From Eleginops maclovinus (taxonomy: Eukaryota; Chordata; Actinopteri; Perciformes; Eleginopidae): a DNA stretch of 64,000 bases. A program made the translations under genes and the position numbers. The DNA lies in NCBI RefSeq assembly GCF_036324505.1, contig NC_086354.1, positions 7,179,295 to 7,243,294 of the forward strand, read 5' to 3'. The first letter of the stretch is position 1, and each line of letters starts with the position of its first letter. This document shows positions 1 through 11,564 of this stretch, piece after piece. The notes under the pieces were generated by a model. It made no database searches, was not told the DNA's origin, and was given only the letters and a program-made list of their open reading frames with translations.

Positions 1-510
1 GAATGTCACCACAGCCTTGTGAATTTTGGGATCCCCCTCGAGGATGCTCTGAACCAGCGCGTGGTACCAGTGGATGTCCCTGCGCGTCGTTTGCTCCCGG
101 GACCTGTTGGCCTGCAGGATCATGTTCAGGAAGTTTGTGGCGTGCGCGACCGTGTCCAGGATGCTGTGCAGGGAGTAGTGGGAGGCGACGTGCAGGCCGC
201 CCCTCAGGCTGCTCAGCTCGTACCTCCGGGAGCAGTTGACCTGCCTCAGCGCGGAGGAGTCCCCGGTGTGCAGGAACGCAGTCACCACCCTGGGCAGGTC
301 CTCCTCGATCTTGTGCGCCACCACCGTGCGCTCCGTGGCCGGTAGCGGGTAGTACGTCGGGTGTTGAGGCGGCTCCCTGTTGATGTTCTGGGTGCTGAAC
401 ACCGGGGGGTTCTTCTCCTCTTTGTCATTATCCGACCACTCCACATAGCCATAGTTGGATCCCAGAACCAACGCTGTTTGCAGGAGCAGAGGTACCACCA
501 AGAGAGCCAT
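1..510 (-). CDS. gpr158: GPR158/GPR179-family orphan class C receptor, first coding exon (partial)
   Basis: Reading leftwards from the ATG at 510-508 the frame stays open for exactly 170 codons and runs off the window edge, so this is the start of a larger gene. The protein opens with a hydrophobic signal peptide (MALLVVPLLLQTALVLGS), then a charged linker. From about residue 60 it follows the conserved N-terminal ectodomain of GPR158 and GPR179: a TGD segment, VNCSRRYEL with a cysteine and an N-glycosylation site, then HATNFLNMILQANRSREQ, then WYHALVQSILEGDP. These receptors are orphan class C GPCRs at synapses; GPR158 binds RGS7-Gbeta5 and its ectodomain has a Cache fold. HATNFLNMILQ and SREQ favour GPR158 over GPR179, but fish carry duplicates, so the exact paralogue (158a, 158b or 179) is uncertain. 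A GTG five bases upstream opens another frame and is not the start. Confidence 0.85.
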   Translation of the reverse strand, partial: MALLVVPLLLQTALVLGSNYGYVEWSDNDKEEKNPPVFSTQNINREPPQHPTYYPLPATERTVVAHKIEEDLPRVVTAFLHTGDSSALRQVNCSRRYELSSLRGGLHVASHYSLHSILDTVAHATNFLNMILQANRSREQTTRRDIHWYHALVQSILEGDPKIHKAVVTF

Positions 511-1060
511 GTCACTCCGTTTTTACAGAGAAGAAACCGCTTGGCAAAAAGTGGCGAGCATAACCAAATCTCTCCTTTCTACTGCTGCTTCACGGGATGA
601 GAAACACTACAAAGCAGAATATCTCCTGACATTCAGATACATGATGCCTCATCTCATGCTGAGCAAAAACACACTTTCCCTCTCTTCTTCTTTTGATCCA
701 AAGCTCCTAGCTGGTAAAAAAAAACAAAAAACAAAACAACGACTCCTCTTCAGCAATCCGCAATCCATTCATGTGAGGCGACGCTGTAACCGAGCGCCTC
801 CTTCTCTACTCCTTCTCGGAGAGATCCATGTGAGAGGATGACGAGGAACGATACAAATTGTACTTGAAGTTCCGTCCCTCCCAATAAATCCCTAATAGGC
901 CACGTAAGGTGTCGCCCATCGGTGCGTGTGGTTGTTTCTCACTGCCTGTCTGTCGGGGGTGGGCGGGGCGTGGGGAAGACGAGAGCTGTCCGGTGCTGAA
1001 AGTAGCGCCTGTGGGAAGAAACGCGAGGGTGGTGGTGATGGAGGAGGAGCCGCCTGACAA
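511..1060 (-). promoter_or_regulatory. Probable 5'UTR and promoter of the GPR158-like gene
   Basis: This sequence lies directly upstream of the receptor start codon. It is richer in CpG and GC than the following 7 kb. On the minus strand it contains a CCCCGCCCACCCC GC-box-like stretch near 957-969. No convincing TATA box or single initiator is visible, so placing the promoter here is inferred from position and base composition. Confidence 0.4.
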
Positions 1061-1483
1061 TCATATTCAATCTAAAAGGAGATTCATGTAAGAGTATGAG
1101 TAAGTGGGGAATTTTCAAGAGACAACCATAGATGTGTATGTAATAATACACTACATTGTTCTGTGTACAGATGGTGGCCAAAAGTAAGACCTAAATGTTA
1201 TACAATTGATAAACATCCATTGGTGGACAGAAAGTAAGTATATTTATTCCAGAACTCTGAAGTAAATTTACTTTCAATTTTTCTTCCTTCATACTCCATT
1301 ACAATATATTATATTATATTACAGTATTGTAATTTTTACTCAACTATATGTTGAAGATTTAGGTTACTACAATAAAGTCAATACAATATAACCAACAAAT
1401 ATTTTAGCCCATATAGGTTACAAATGTATTATTATTGACATCTTGGTGAAATGAACAAGCTACTCAGCAGAACAATATTTTTA

Positions 1484-1690
1484 GATGGTCACTTTATATA
1501 TACTTTATATACACAGTATATATTGTCTTTTTCTTTTCTTTTTGTGTTTTATTATAAACAGTGTGTGCATACTTAGTTATTTTAAATGTTTGATAGGTTT
1601 CTCTTCACTTTACCTGCACTTTACTTCTGCTTCTGTACTTCTGTATAGTTCCCCGTTACTGAACAAATAAAGGAATTCTGATTCTGAAAA
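1484..1690 (+). repeat. L2-type LINE 3' tail fragment
   Basis: A T-rich stretch ends in AATAAAGGAATTCTGATTCTG followed by a run of A. This short ATTCTG-repeat tail is the typical 3' end of fish L2-like LINEs and resembles the tail of the longer LINE copy ending near 9597. No reverse-transcriptase reading frame remains, so only a severely 5'-truncated piece is present. Confidence 0.5.
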
Positions 1691-2097
1691 AAAAACGTAA
1701 TTTGATTAACACATACTATTATAACATACAGTACGACTATTGAAATTGCCAGTATTTCCTGGAGTGCAGATACAATTTCTACAACTATTTTCACAGCATG
1801 GAAAAGACACAGGATGGAAATAAAAGGAAAGGAGAAGATATGACCCCTGCATGTAAAAGAGGTGTATATTTACAGTCAAACACTGTTTGCTAAGAGAACA
1901 TATTCAGATGTTCAGTACACAGAGAGGGACCGAGGAAAAGGAAGTCTGTGACGCTTTGCTTTATGATGGGCATTCATTATTTAATCAACGCAGGCAACTT
2001 TCACTTAAGTTACTGTCAGAGGATTAGCTGCTTCTGTGTTGTTTCTACCCAGCTAATGTGGACCTTGCATGTTTGACACAGGGTTAATCTGAGATGA

Positions 2098-2907
2098 TTA
2101 ACAGTAAACAGTCAATCTGCAATTCCAGGCTGTTGGAGGGGTCGGGTCCAAAGGTGTCATCACAGGGCTCACGTTTGGAGGCGCTGTAGAGCTCTTTGTA
2201 CGAGCTGCAGGGGTCCTCTTTCGAGCCACTGCAGGGTTCTTCTTGGGAGCCGCAGGGGGTCAAGGTGGAGAGACGTGCTCAAGCTCAGAGTGATCCACTT
2301 TTTTAACAAAAAATTCAACATGACTTTTAGCCGATTGGAGTGTACAGCCTTTTACTTCCACCTTGTCTGCTGAGATTGACGGCATAAGTATCACTTCATG
2401 TTTGTTCTACACAGAAAATGGAGGTCCCCATTCAGCAGTATGTCTGGTGGGAAACTGACCTGCTCCGCTGAGTTTGAGAGACAAAACAAGCAGGCGAGAC
2501 ACTCTTCTCCTGGCGAGTGGAACCTCTGCCGCAGGAGGAGCAGGTATGACTGTATCCTCTATCAGAGGAATGGCTCTCAGCTCACTGGGTGTGTGAGTGT
2601 CCACACTGCTGAGGCTGTATGAAGAACAGGTGGATGAAATTGACCTCTGGTCTCCTCCTGCTTCACATGCCTTTGCAGCTGTCTCACTGCTGAGACGCAC
2701 CTTGTCCCAAAAGGAGTCCTTCTCCTCCAAACTTTCAGGACTCAGGAGCTGGTGTTTCTTGATGTACTCCCAGTTCAAGCGAGATAAATCTAAAAGAGGG
2801 CTTATCCTCTCTTGCCAAAAGAGTTCTGGGCTTCTGCAGAAAGCTGGTTTTTGAGGTAAGGGACAAATGCGACCCTGAACACAGCGTCTCACTGAGCGCT
2901 TGTCGAG
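2098..2907 (-). CDS. Unidentified putative coding segment, two open blocks
   Basis: I do not recognise this gene. Block 1 (about 2907-2462, minus) is an open frame of about 148 residues with coding-like composition: a hydrophobic/charged stretch (LLDLSRLNWEYIKKHQLLSP), an acidic segment (EEKDSFWDKVRLSS), then a Ser/Thr/Pro-rich stretch. A good donor-like CAG/GTCAGT lies at 2462-2461; reading through it meets a stop at 2407-2409. Block 2 (about 2270-2098) can be read as a basic Ala/Pro/Lys repeat (APKKNPAVARKRTPAARTKS) ending at a TAA at 2100-2098. It is encoded by an imperfect repeat of roughly 24 bp. I could not find a clean acceptor joining the blocks in one frame. It could be the 3' end of a real minus-strand gene, possibly a basic nuclear protein, or a decayed pseudogene. 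Confidence 0.3.
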
Positions 2908-2909
2908 TT

Positions 2910-5900
2910 AATGCAGACCTCTGAGTCCTCTGTATGTTCAGGATCCTGAACTCAGCGGAGTTCTCCTGTCCACAAAGGCTTCCAGTTTGATATGGAAATA
3001 AAATACAACAAAATACAGTTGAGCTTATGTTGTCTGACTCACTTTCTGATTACTTTTCTAAGATACCTGAGAAATTTATGCATTTTTTAATTATTTGAAG
3101 GCCACAGATTAGTAGAGTCTGTTACTTACCCCACCGTAACTGCTATTCCCATGTAAACCCTTCATAAATCGATGGAAGGTTTTTGACATGTTTTGGTACA
3201 ATTTGCCCTCTTAAATGTACCATAAAATGGAATACTTAAGCAAAGCACAATTTGGTCAAAATAATACTTAAATACGCTACTTACAGCAAGTAAAAGTATT
3301 ATTGTTATATTTTGCCACTGTGAGTGCTGAAATGTGGCTGAGAGTGGTCATTAATATACGAGTACATGTGAGTGGTCTTATCTGCTCTGCTTTAGTTCCT
3401 GTTGTTATGCAAAGGGTCACTTTTTTGAAGAGAGATAAAAAACTGTTTGAGTTAGCCTTCAGACCAGGCTAAAAGACTAAATGCTTGCCAACAGACTTTT
3501 GTACAATATTTTAAGAATGATTTGGGAGCCATTAAGCTTCCTGAGTAGGGGAAACCTCAACAGAGCCTTTAAAAAAAAAAACAAAGACTGGTTATATATG
3601 GATTAGAGTGGCTGTCTACATAAGAACATACGTCTTAAAAACAGCTGACTTTTACAAACGCGTTTCATGTGAGGTTTACGGGCTAACATTAATGGGTAAA
3701 GCCTCCTGTGGATGTATGTAAAAATGTAGCTTCAGTAACTTTACACAGTGCACATCTTTTCTCAAGAATATACTGTATTTATGTTACATATACAGTATTT
3801 AATGGGTAAAATATTGGAGCCCCACACAGGTGTTTCCACTTGTTGTCTAATTAGACTCTTTCTCAGGCCTGTGTGGCTTTTTTGACATCTCCCTCAGCCT
3901 TCTGTTGAGTGTGCTGTACCTGCAGAGGCAGGACAACTTACCGTGTAATTGCCATCATTGTTAGGCCCCTTGAGGCAAATCTGAATATTTGAAAAAAACT
4001 TGACTTGGCTTGAAAGGAAACCTCTAGACACCAAAACTCAACATTACTGTTTACCATCCTAAATAGCTTTGCGATCACTCTGGTCAGGTCTGCCTAAAAT
4101 TGACAAATAAATGGTACATCTCAGAAGCATTTATTCTATATAACTATGGTGTAATTTACTTTTGGCCATACAGTGTAAATGTTATATACATAGACACAGT
4201 TAAACAGACACAATATTTACATATAATCAAAATGGGGAAATGCAGAAGTTGAAGAAGGACTCTAATACAATCTACAATTATAAATACCATTATGTAGAAA
4301 GTCAGAGTCCTGTGTTCCACTGTATGAAGTGATGGTACAAGTAGGCCTTTAGAAAGTCTGAAAAAAAAGACTGAAGTTAAGTACAGATATGTAAAAATTA
4401 TTCTACAGTACTGTCTAGTACCGTCTTACTCATTCACACTGATGAGCCAGGCTGGACATCCCAGATATTTCTCAATCCATTCTGTTGTTGATCACTAAAC
4501 AAACACCAAAGCCTTTATTTTATTGTTGTGCTTGACTGTTTATGTTCATGTATCTCCCTCTGCTCTGGCTTTCTCCGGGGCCCAGCAGGAGCCAGCCCTG
4601 GACTGTAAATGGGCGTTGCAGCGTGAGGCTCCCCCAGGGTGACTCGCAGGCCGTTGCCATGGCAGTGGCAGGTGTCGACAGTAGACATCTCCCCATGTTG
4701 CTGACTTCAGACAGTGATGAGAGAGGTAGCGTGTCTGGTACTGCAGCATGAGACCTGCAGTGTACACCTCTTACACTTTGCACCCACATGGTACTCACAT
4801 GGTGACCGATCTGTACCAAATATTTAGACATGATAACAGTTGGATAGATGATAATAGTAATGTAATCATCCATGCAAAGAAGGAGGGGAGAACAGGGTCA
4901 GATGGGACACTTTAGTGACCGGTTAAAGCTCGTTTTCATAGCTGACACTGCAACCTCCATTTCAGCCACATGACATCAATGAGCCTAAAAATACTTTTCC
5001 CAATCGACTTACCCTGGAGAAAAAGCATCTTTGAATCTGCATATTTATTTATTTTTCAGCTAAATCAATTACTTCATACAAACACTTGAAAAGCCTTTAT
5101 TTCAATCATAAGTGTTAGGGAATATTTTGTGTAAGCTTGTAAATCTTTAGCTCATTTGCATCTCTTCTCTCTGTCCTTTTCTGACCTGGCTCTATGGCCT
5201 TGCAGGTGCTGTTATCTTCATTAAGCCTTGTTGTTCCCACAGTGGGTAAAAGCTCAAGCTGACCTAAGATTGGCTTTATTGTTTAGGGACAGCTAGCGCC
5301 AGTTTATCTGGACACAGATGCTCCGGTAAACACCTTATTTGACAGTTCAAGTCAAACGTATTGTCTGAGCTTGTTTAGTCTGGCGTTTGAAGAATGTTGA
5401 TTATCCATTTGGATCTAGTTAAAACCTCTTCTCATTTTCGAGATCTTCAGAATTGGTTTGGCTACTGCTGTGGCAACTCGTGTCTATAGTAAATGTCTTG
5501 TCAATTCTCCGGCCGTAACTCAGAATAAACCCAACAGTGTTTTGCCATCAAGTTCCTGCTCTCCAGCGTCTCTCTGTTTCGTCTCCATTGCTTCAGGGTT
5601 TTCCACCACAATAAGGTCCTTAAAGTTGTAAAATGTGCTTAAAGCCAAATCAAGTTATTTCCCCTCTCTATTTATTTGACTGAGCCGAGATCAGCCATGA
5701 AGCAACAAATTGGAGGCAGGGCTTGTGTAAGCACTATGGGCTCAAGGCCCCAAGTGATCCGAGTATTTTTGTGCTCAAAAGGCCACTTAGCAACTTCCGT
5801 AGGAATTAACCGCACACACCTAAAAGCTGTATCCCGTTATTTCTATACCTCGATGGTTGTCTATAATTGTATCCCCAAACAGATAAAGATGACTGATTTT

Positions 5901-6935
5901 ATCATTTTATACATTTTTGTTGATATGCTAATAATCTATCATGTTTTTTTAGAGCCCAACCATACCTAAAAGACACAATTTTGTTAACTGTACAAATAAC
6001 GCAACGTTTGGCCTTCTCGGAAAAGTTTTCGGATGTGACTATCCCTGTACCTGGCAAATCTTAAAATTTCAATGAGTACTGAGATATGGAACTTGTATGG
6101 TGTTTTCCTAGTCTTCGCTTCAGTTGCACATATTGTATCAGTTTTTTGTTGTTTCTGTGCCAACCAACCAGAGCAGGTAAACTTTAGCCTCTTGTGCTTG
6201 CTAGCTAGCAACAACAATACAAACAGCTGAAGTTAGCATTAGCATGATAAGCCAGAAATTCAGTAACAGAACGTATGTTGTACGTGGCATTATTAGAAAC
6301 ATCATGGTAGAAAGACATAAGCGAAGATAAGTACTTACACGTGTAGATTTACAATCTGTGACTAAATGTGAGGAGGAATCAGAAAGTCTCCTTTGTTGTT
6401 TAAATGGTCACAGTGATCCTGCTCTCCTCTATGTTAATCTAATCACTTAAATCACAAGCAACTGTGTCTTTCATGTTGTACACTGACTTAAATGACTAAG
6501 CAGCCTTGTCAAAAAAGATGTGTTTGTGGTGTAGATGGTGAACTAGAAAGGGGAAAAGGAAAAAGCGGTGACATAGCATCAGAGTGGAAGAGACGAGAGT
6601 TGGTGCTCCTCCTGCCCCCTTTTTTTCATCTTCTTTTACAAGCTGCACTGCCTCCCTTGGCCTGATGAATATTTGATAGGCACTTGCCGCTTCATCTGCA
6701 AGCCTTACAACTTGAGTACGTACAACCGCAACAGAGAGGCAGCTGTACCAGCCCTCCTTTCACCCTCACGCTCTGTTCTCCCAGAGGTTCCTTCAAATGT
6801 CTTCAGAAAAGAGCAACTGTAGGCAAAAGGGTTTTTCCTCTGATGATTTTACTGTCTTTTTCCTTCTTTACCAATGCAGGGAGCTATATTTGAAGTTGTT
6901 GCCAGTGGAAAAATAGAAACTTCACTTATGTAATG
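2910..6935. other. AT-rich intergenic DNA without recognised gene
   Basis: No exon, RNA gene or intact mobile element could be supported. One exception in composition is a GC-rich island at about 4545-4765 with open frames on both strands; it could be an isolated exon of the unnamed minus-strand segment or a regulatory island. A 234-base minus-strand open frame at 5984-6217 has no recognised domain. The rest is low-complexity AT-rich sequence. Confidence 0.5.
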
Positions 6936-6939
6936 CTTT

Positions 6940-7401
6940 CAAGGGACCTATTCTGCTTTTTGAGGGTTTCCCTTTGCCGTAGGGAGTTATAGAGGTTTTT
7001 GTTCATGTAAATGGTCTGCAAAGGCTTAAATCCCAAGGTTTCCTCCAGAAGGAGTTTCTCTCACCTACTCCAACAACCCCCCCCCCCCCCCCCCTGCCTG
7101 AAACACCTCCATTGGACTCCTTTACTTACTTCTTATGTAACACTCGCGCTTATATCGGCTAGCACTGCAACACTGTACGTGATAGGCTAAACGTCTCTAA
7201 GCTGATGACCAATTACAACAGAGTTGACCAGCTAAGCAATCAGAGCAGACTCTGGTTTCAGACAGAGGAGGAAAAGAGGTGCTGCAGAGCTGGCCGTATG
7301 AGAAAATTAAAGACCTTCTTCAACATTAAAGTGTGTAGACACGTTACTGATACAAAATACAATTACAAAACCTAAAAAGATGAGCATAATGGGGCCCCTT
7401 G
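6940..7401. mobile_element. Non-autonomous DNA element (MITE family A), near full length
   Basis: The ends are inverted: AAGGGACCTATTCTGC on the left and, read on the opposite strand, AAGGGGCCCCATTATGC on the right. Inside are a TTTCCCTTT block, GGTCTGCAAAGGCT, an 18-C homopolymer at 7077-7094 and the segment CCTCCATTGGACTCCTTT. There is no transposase frame. Parts of the same unit recur at 15607, 22906, 23616, 33715 and 43851, which makes it a dispersed family. I could not see a clear target-site duplication, so the superfamily is not assigned. Confidence 0.7.
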
Positions 7402-8271
7402 TAGGATTTGTTGTAATGACAATCTAAAGGACATGAAGAAACCATATTCCACAAGTGTGTTGATTTAGTTTGACATCTTATGGTGGTCGTTTTTAAAGGC
7501 TTCTTCAAATTATGATAAGTCATTTGCTTTACAGTCCACTACAATTTAAATATTTAGAGAATTGCAGAGAAGCAAAACAGCATCCGCTCATGTTAAAAGC
7601 TTTGAAGTGCAATATTATTCACTTTGGTTGCTTTGCAGCGTGTAGAGTAGGACTTTTGGGACTTCTGGTTACTGACTTGGGTTTTCCTCAGTTTGATGTG
7701 GGGATGGATGTGGCTACTTGTGTCTCTTTCTTTTATAAACTGGAAGTCCACAAGCAGTGATGGTGAAGAATCAAGGGGAAATTATGAAAATCAGAAAGAC
7801 TTGAGGCATTCAGTAGCTTAAGCTGTGACTCATCAGATTTTTCAAGTTAAATCAATCAGTTTTGTGGTTGTTGAAAACGGAAATGAAAAAGAGGGAATTA
7901 ATACAAGTTCACAAGATATTTGCCTTTAAAGTTCCAATGCTATGGCAGCCAACAGTTGAAAAGGCTGCAGAAAAAATAATGTGACTATGTTAATTTCCCT
8001 GGTTGCAGTCTGCCAAAGGAAGGACGGTTTAATCAACCAACCATCTATTTCATCTGAAAACATCAGCAGTAAACAGGGTTCCAGTTCTTAATGGTTAGTA
8101 CAGTAAATACATGCCTATCCCAGCACACAATTAGCCAGTCACAAGTCAAAGAACAAAAAGACAAACATATTCATGCTGAAATTCTCCCCGATTGATTACC
8201 ATGAGTGCCTACGTGTTTTATGTTCAATCTTTAATATAAAAAACGAACATTTTGTGCAAAAAAAAATATCA
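7402..8271. other. Intergenic DNA, nothing recognised
   Basis: AT-rich sequence between the MITE and the LINE. A 249-base plus-strand open frame at 7512-7760 shows no domain and looks like chance. No exon, RNA gene or regulatory motif is supportable. Confidence 0.5.
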
Positions 8272-9597
8272 TTCCACTAACATCGCAGCTGATGAAGACC
8301 CTGGAGAGGTTGATCCTTGGACACCTTCGGCCCATTGTGAGACCATCGATGGACCCTCTGCAGTTTGCCTACCAGCCTGACATTGGGGTGGATGACGCTG
8401 TCATCTACCTGCTGCAGAGGTCCCTCTCCCACCTGGAGAAGGCTGGGCGCACTGTTAGGATTATGTTCCTTGATTTCTCCAGTGCCTTCAACACCATCCA
8501 GCCCCTGCTCCTGGGAGACAAGCTGCAGCTCTCGGGGGTGGATCATCAACTCACCCCCTGGATCCTGGACTACCTCACCAACCGTCCACAGTACGCGAGG
8601 ACCAGGGAGTGTCAATCAGACACCATCATCTGCAGTACGGGGGCCCCCCAGGGGACGGTGCTGGCACCGTTTCTCTTCACCCTCTACACTGCAGTCTTCA
8701 CCCAGAACACGCCGATCTGTCACCTGCAGAAGTTCTCTGATGACTCCGCCATCGTCGGTCTCATCTCCAACGAGGACGACAGGGGGTACAGGAAGCTGAT
8801 GCAGGACTTCATCCTCTGGTGCCAGAGGAACCACCTCCAGCTCAACGCAGGGAAGACAAAAGAGCTGGTGGTGGATTTCAGACGGCGCCAACACTCTCCC
8901 CCACACCAGTGAACATCCAGGGAGTAGACATAGAGATTTTGAAATCTTACAAGTACCTGGTCCAACAACTCTGCCGCTCTCTACAAGAAGGGACAGAGCA
9001 GACTCTTTCTGCTGAGGAGACTGAGGTCTTTTGGGGTGCAGGGGGCACTCCTTCAGACTTTCTATGACTCTGTGGTGGCATCAGCCATCTTCTATGGTGT
9101 GGCCTGCTGGGGCTGCAGCATCTCGGCTGCTGACAGGCCAGCTCTGTCCTGGGGAGTCCTGGGGACACTGTGGAGGTGGTGGGAGACAGGAGAATGGCAG
9201 CTAAGCTGTCCTCCCTGCTGGAGATTGTGTCCCACCCCCTCCAGGATACCCTGTCCGCAATGTGCAGCTCCTTCAGCGACAGGCTACTGCACCCGCATTG
9301 TCTCACTGAGAGATACCGCAGGTCCTTCCTTCCTGCAGCGTCATGGCCCCCGGTAGACCCCCACATAAAAACACTGACTATAACACCCCCTGTTGTGTTA
9401 ATAACTGTGCAATACATATATGGCTGCTTTACTTTTATTTTTGTGTATTTTGCAATTGTGTGATTCTTGTAAATATATATATTTTATTTTTTTTGTATCT
9501 TGGGTGTAACATTAAGCTGTCTTTTGCTCTTTCTGCTGTAAGACTGACAATTTCCCCTCTGTGGGACTATTAAAGGTATTCTGATTCTGATTCTGAC
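8272..9597 (+). mobile_element. 5'-truncated L2/CR1-type LINE with frameshifted reverse transcriptase
   Basis: From about 8275 the translation matches the reverse-transcriptase core of fish L2-like LINEs: LTSQLMKTLERLI, DPLQFAYQPDIGVDDAV, the catalytic block FLDFSSAFNTIQP, STGAPQGTVLAPFLF, and the F-S-D-D second catalytic block (LQKFSDDSAIVG), then CQRNHLQLNAGKT. The main frame stops at 8912. The downstream part (NIQGVDIEILKSYKYL, then YDSVVASAIFYGVACWGCS) continues in shifted frames, so the protein is broken. The 3' end is T-rich and finishes with CTATTAAAGGTATTCTGATTCTGATTCTG, the short tail repeat expected of this group. The endonuclease region is missing, as usual for 5'-truncated insertions. 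This is a dead copy. Confidence 0.9.
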
Positions 9598-10028
9598 TTT
9601 GACCGCATACATTGAGTTAAGTATGAGTTGAAACTGTTTTACTGTCATCTCCCAGCTGTACATACTGTTAAACAAAGATAATCTCTAATGGAGACTATTT
9701 TAATAGTGCAACAGCAGCTGAGACTTAATTAAATCATATAAGGGATCCAATTACAGCCTTATCACTTCAACTGTATTTAACAAACACTATACTGCATGGG
9801 CGAGTTATAATTAGACACCAGATGTTTCCGCAGACAGTCTGAGTGGTTTAATAGAAGCGTCAGAAAGAATGTGCGTTTTGTGTTGTCAGTAAGGCAGACA
9901 GGCCATGGGATTTTCTACCAGGTGGAGTGCTGTTAGGAACACCCATGACAGTAATGAGCAGCAGGTTAAGAAAACATATTGTATTCTCCTCAATCATGCA
10001 AAAATCTGAGTACACCGAAAAAACTGAA
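9598..10028. other. Intergenic DNA, nothing recognised
   Basis: AT-rich sequence following the LINE tail. I see no exon, RNA gene, or further repeat that I can name here. Confidence 0.5.
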
Positions 10029-10029
10029 A

Positions 10030-10157
10030 CGTTGACTTTAATTAATGTATTATGTCAACAAATTCCAGTTAACTGTGTTAATCTAGTTTCTGCTTTCAAC
10101 TTACCTAGTACTGTTATGTGAAATGTGTTGACATAATACATTTAATTAAAGTCAACG
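10030..10157. repeat. Foldback hairpin, about 31-bp arms
   Basis: The arm at 10030-10060 (begins CGTTGACTTTAATTA) is repeated in inverted orientation at 10126-10157, differing by a single inserted A. About 65 bases separate the arms. This is the structure of a small foldback element or MITE remnant. No coding potential lies in the loop. Confidence 0.75.
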
Positions 10158-10204
10158 CTTTTACGAGTAATTCTGAATGTCTCTGAAAATCACCATTTGA
10201 TTGA

Positions 10205-10440
10205 ATGAATACAATCAATCAACGTTTATTTATATTGCCCCATATCACACATTTTACATTTTGTCTCAGTGGACTTTACAGTTTGTATAGCTATCCAAAC
10301 ATACACTTATCAACACATCACACCCATATAATCCTCCAGGGACCAAGGCATGAGAGCAGGTTGTCACGGGAGAAAATTATCTCCAGATATAGCTAGGAAA
10401 CAAATTCCTCATGAAGAATAACACATGCATTAACACACTC
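10205..10440. repeat. Diverged teleost interspersed repeat
   Basis: The segment CAATCAATCAACGTTTATTTATATTGCCCCATATCACA, a following GCCTCAGTGG-like GTCTCAGTGGACTTTACAG, and later CTCCAGGGACCAAGGCATGAG resemble a very common fish repeat beginning AATCAATTTTATTTATATAGCCC. The match is from memory of that family and is diverged here. There is no gene in it. Confidence 0.45.
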
Positions 10441-10872
10441 ACACCCAGAATTCACACACACGTTTGGGCTGAACGTAAAGTTTATTTTATTCCTGTTGTC
10501 CTCATTAGACACCATGAGTTGTTTGCACACCTGACTAACTGCAATAGCTCACAGTATTGTAGATTTAATATTAAATATTTATCTAAGTAAAGGTAACAAT
10601 ACAATATATTAAAAATATTCAGCTACAAGTGAACGTCATGCATTCAAAATCATTATCAATGTCACTCCGAAAGTGTAAGCATAAAACAATACTTTAATTA
10701 AATGTACTCATTAGAATAATATACATTTTAAATGATTGTATCATCATTATTTATGCTTTAATGTTGGATATCTTGGTTTATTCCCTGTAAAGTTAACATC
10801 GTACATTTCATTGATATTTATTTTGTGTTGCATTTATTTGCGTTTCATTTGAAATTAAGCTTATCCAAAAGT

Positions 10873-11418
10873 CAGAGGTGTATGAAGTAACTGAGTACAT
10901 TTACTCAAGTACTGTACAATTCTGAGGTACTTGTACTTTACTTGCGTATTTAAATGTTTTGCTACTTTGAACGTCTACCCCAAAACAATTAAGAGGTAAA
11001 TTGTGTAGGCTACTTTTGTTCCACTACATTTATTTTATACCTTTAGTTACTTTGTAGATTTTGATTCATGATGAACTATATAATCCACACTTAAATCAGA
11101 CTTTAGTAACACCTGGAGTAAATTCACAAGCTACCCTGCAGTATACAAAGTCATTAAAACTAGCTGCACCTTTACCAGCTTTGAGAACACTTTAATTATC
11201 AATAATTTTCATCAATACATATCCTATATATTATTCTGGAATGAGCCATTTGCATAATGAATACTTTTACTTTGGTACTTCAGATATATTTTGGTGCGAA
11301 TGCTTTTCTACTTTAACTTGGGTAACTTTTGAATAGTTTTACTTGTAATATAGTATTCCTACACTCTCATACTTCTACTTTTCTCAAGTACAACATCTGA
11401 GTACTTCTCCCACCTCTG
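10873..11418. mobile_element. hAT-type MITE (CAGAGGTG...CACCTCTG)
   Basis: The element begins CAGAGGTGTATGAAGTAACT and ends GAGTACTTCTCCCACCTCTG, giving inverted CAGAGGTG termini. The interior is the TACTTGTACTTTACTT-type sequence that is very abundant in fish genomes. The eight bases on each side, CCAAAAGT and CCTAACGT, agree at six of eight positions, consistent with an aged 8-bp hAT target duplication. Length is 546 bases with no transposase. A partial relative is at about 49105-49330. Confidence 0.75.
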
Positions 11419-11564
11419 CCTAACGTAACGGAAATATGTGACGTTAATGTCTTTTTATTTTGATTCTAAGGTTACTGATTACATTTTTTCTACAGGTAAC
11501 TAGCAATTGTATCAGATATACTGTTAAAGTTCCCCTCACAACACTGATGATGGTAGACACTCTT

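Noticed and set aside
282..515. GTG-started 77-codon minus-strand frame over the receptor exon
   Set aside because: Out of frame with the GPR158-like protein, which starts at the ATG at 510 and has a signal peptide and family motifs.
7512..7760. 82-codon plus-strand open frame
   Set aside because: No domain, no splice or promoter context; consistent with chance in this sequence.
8616..8968. Minus-strand open frames over the LINE
   Set aside because: Shadows of the reverse-transcriptase frame.
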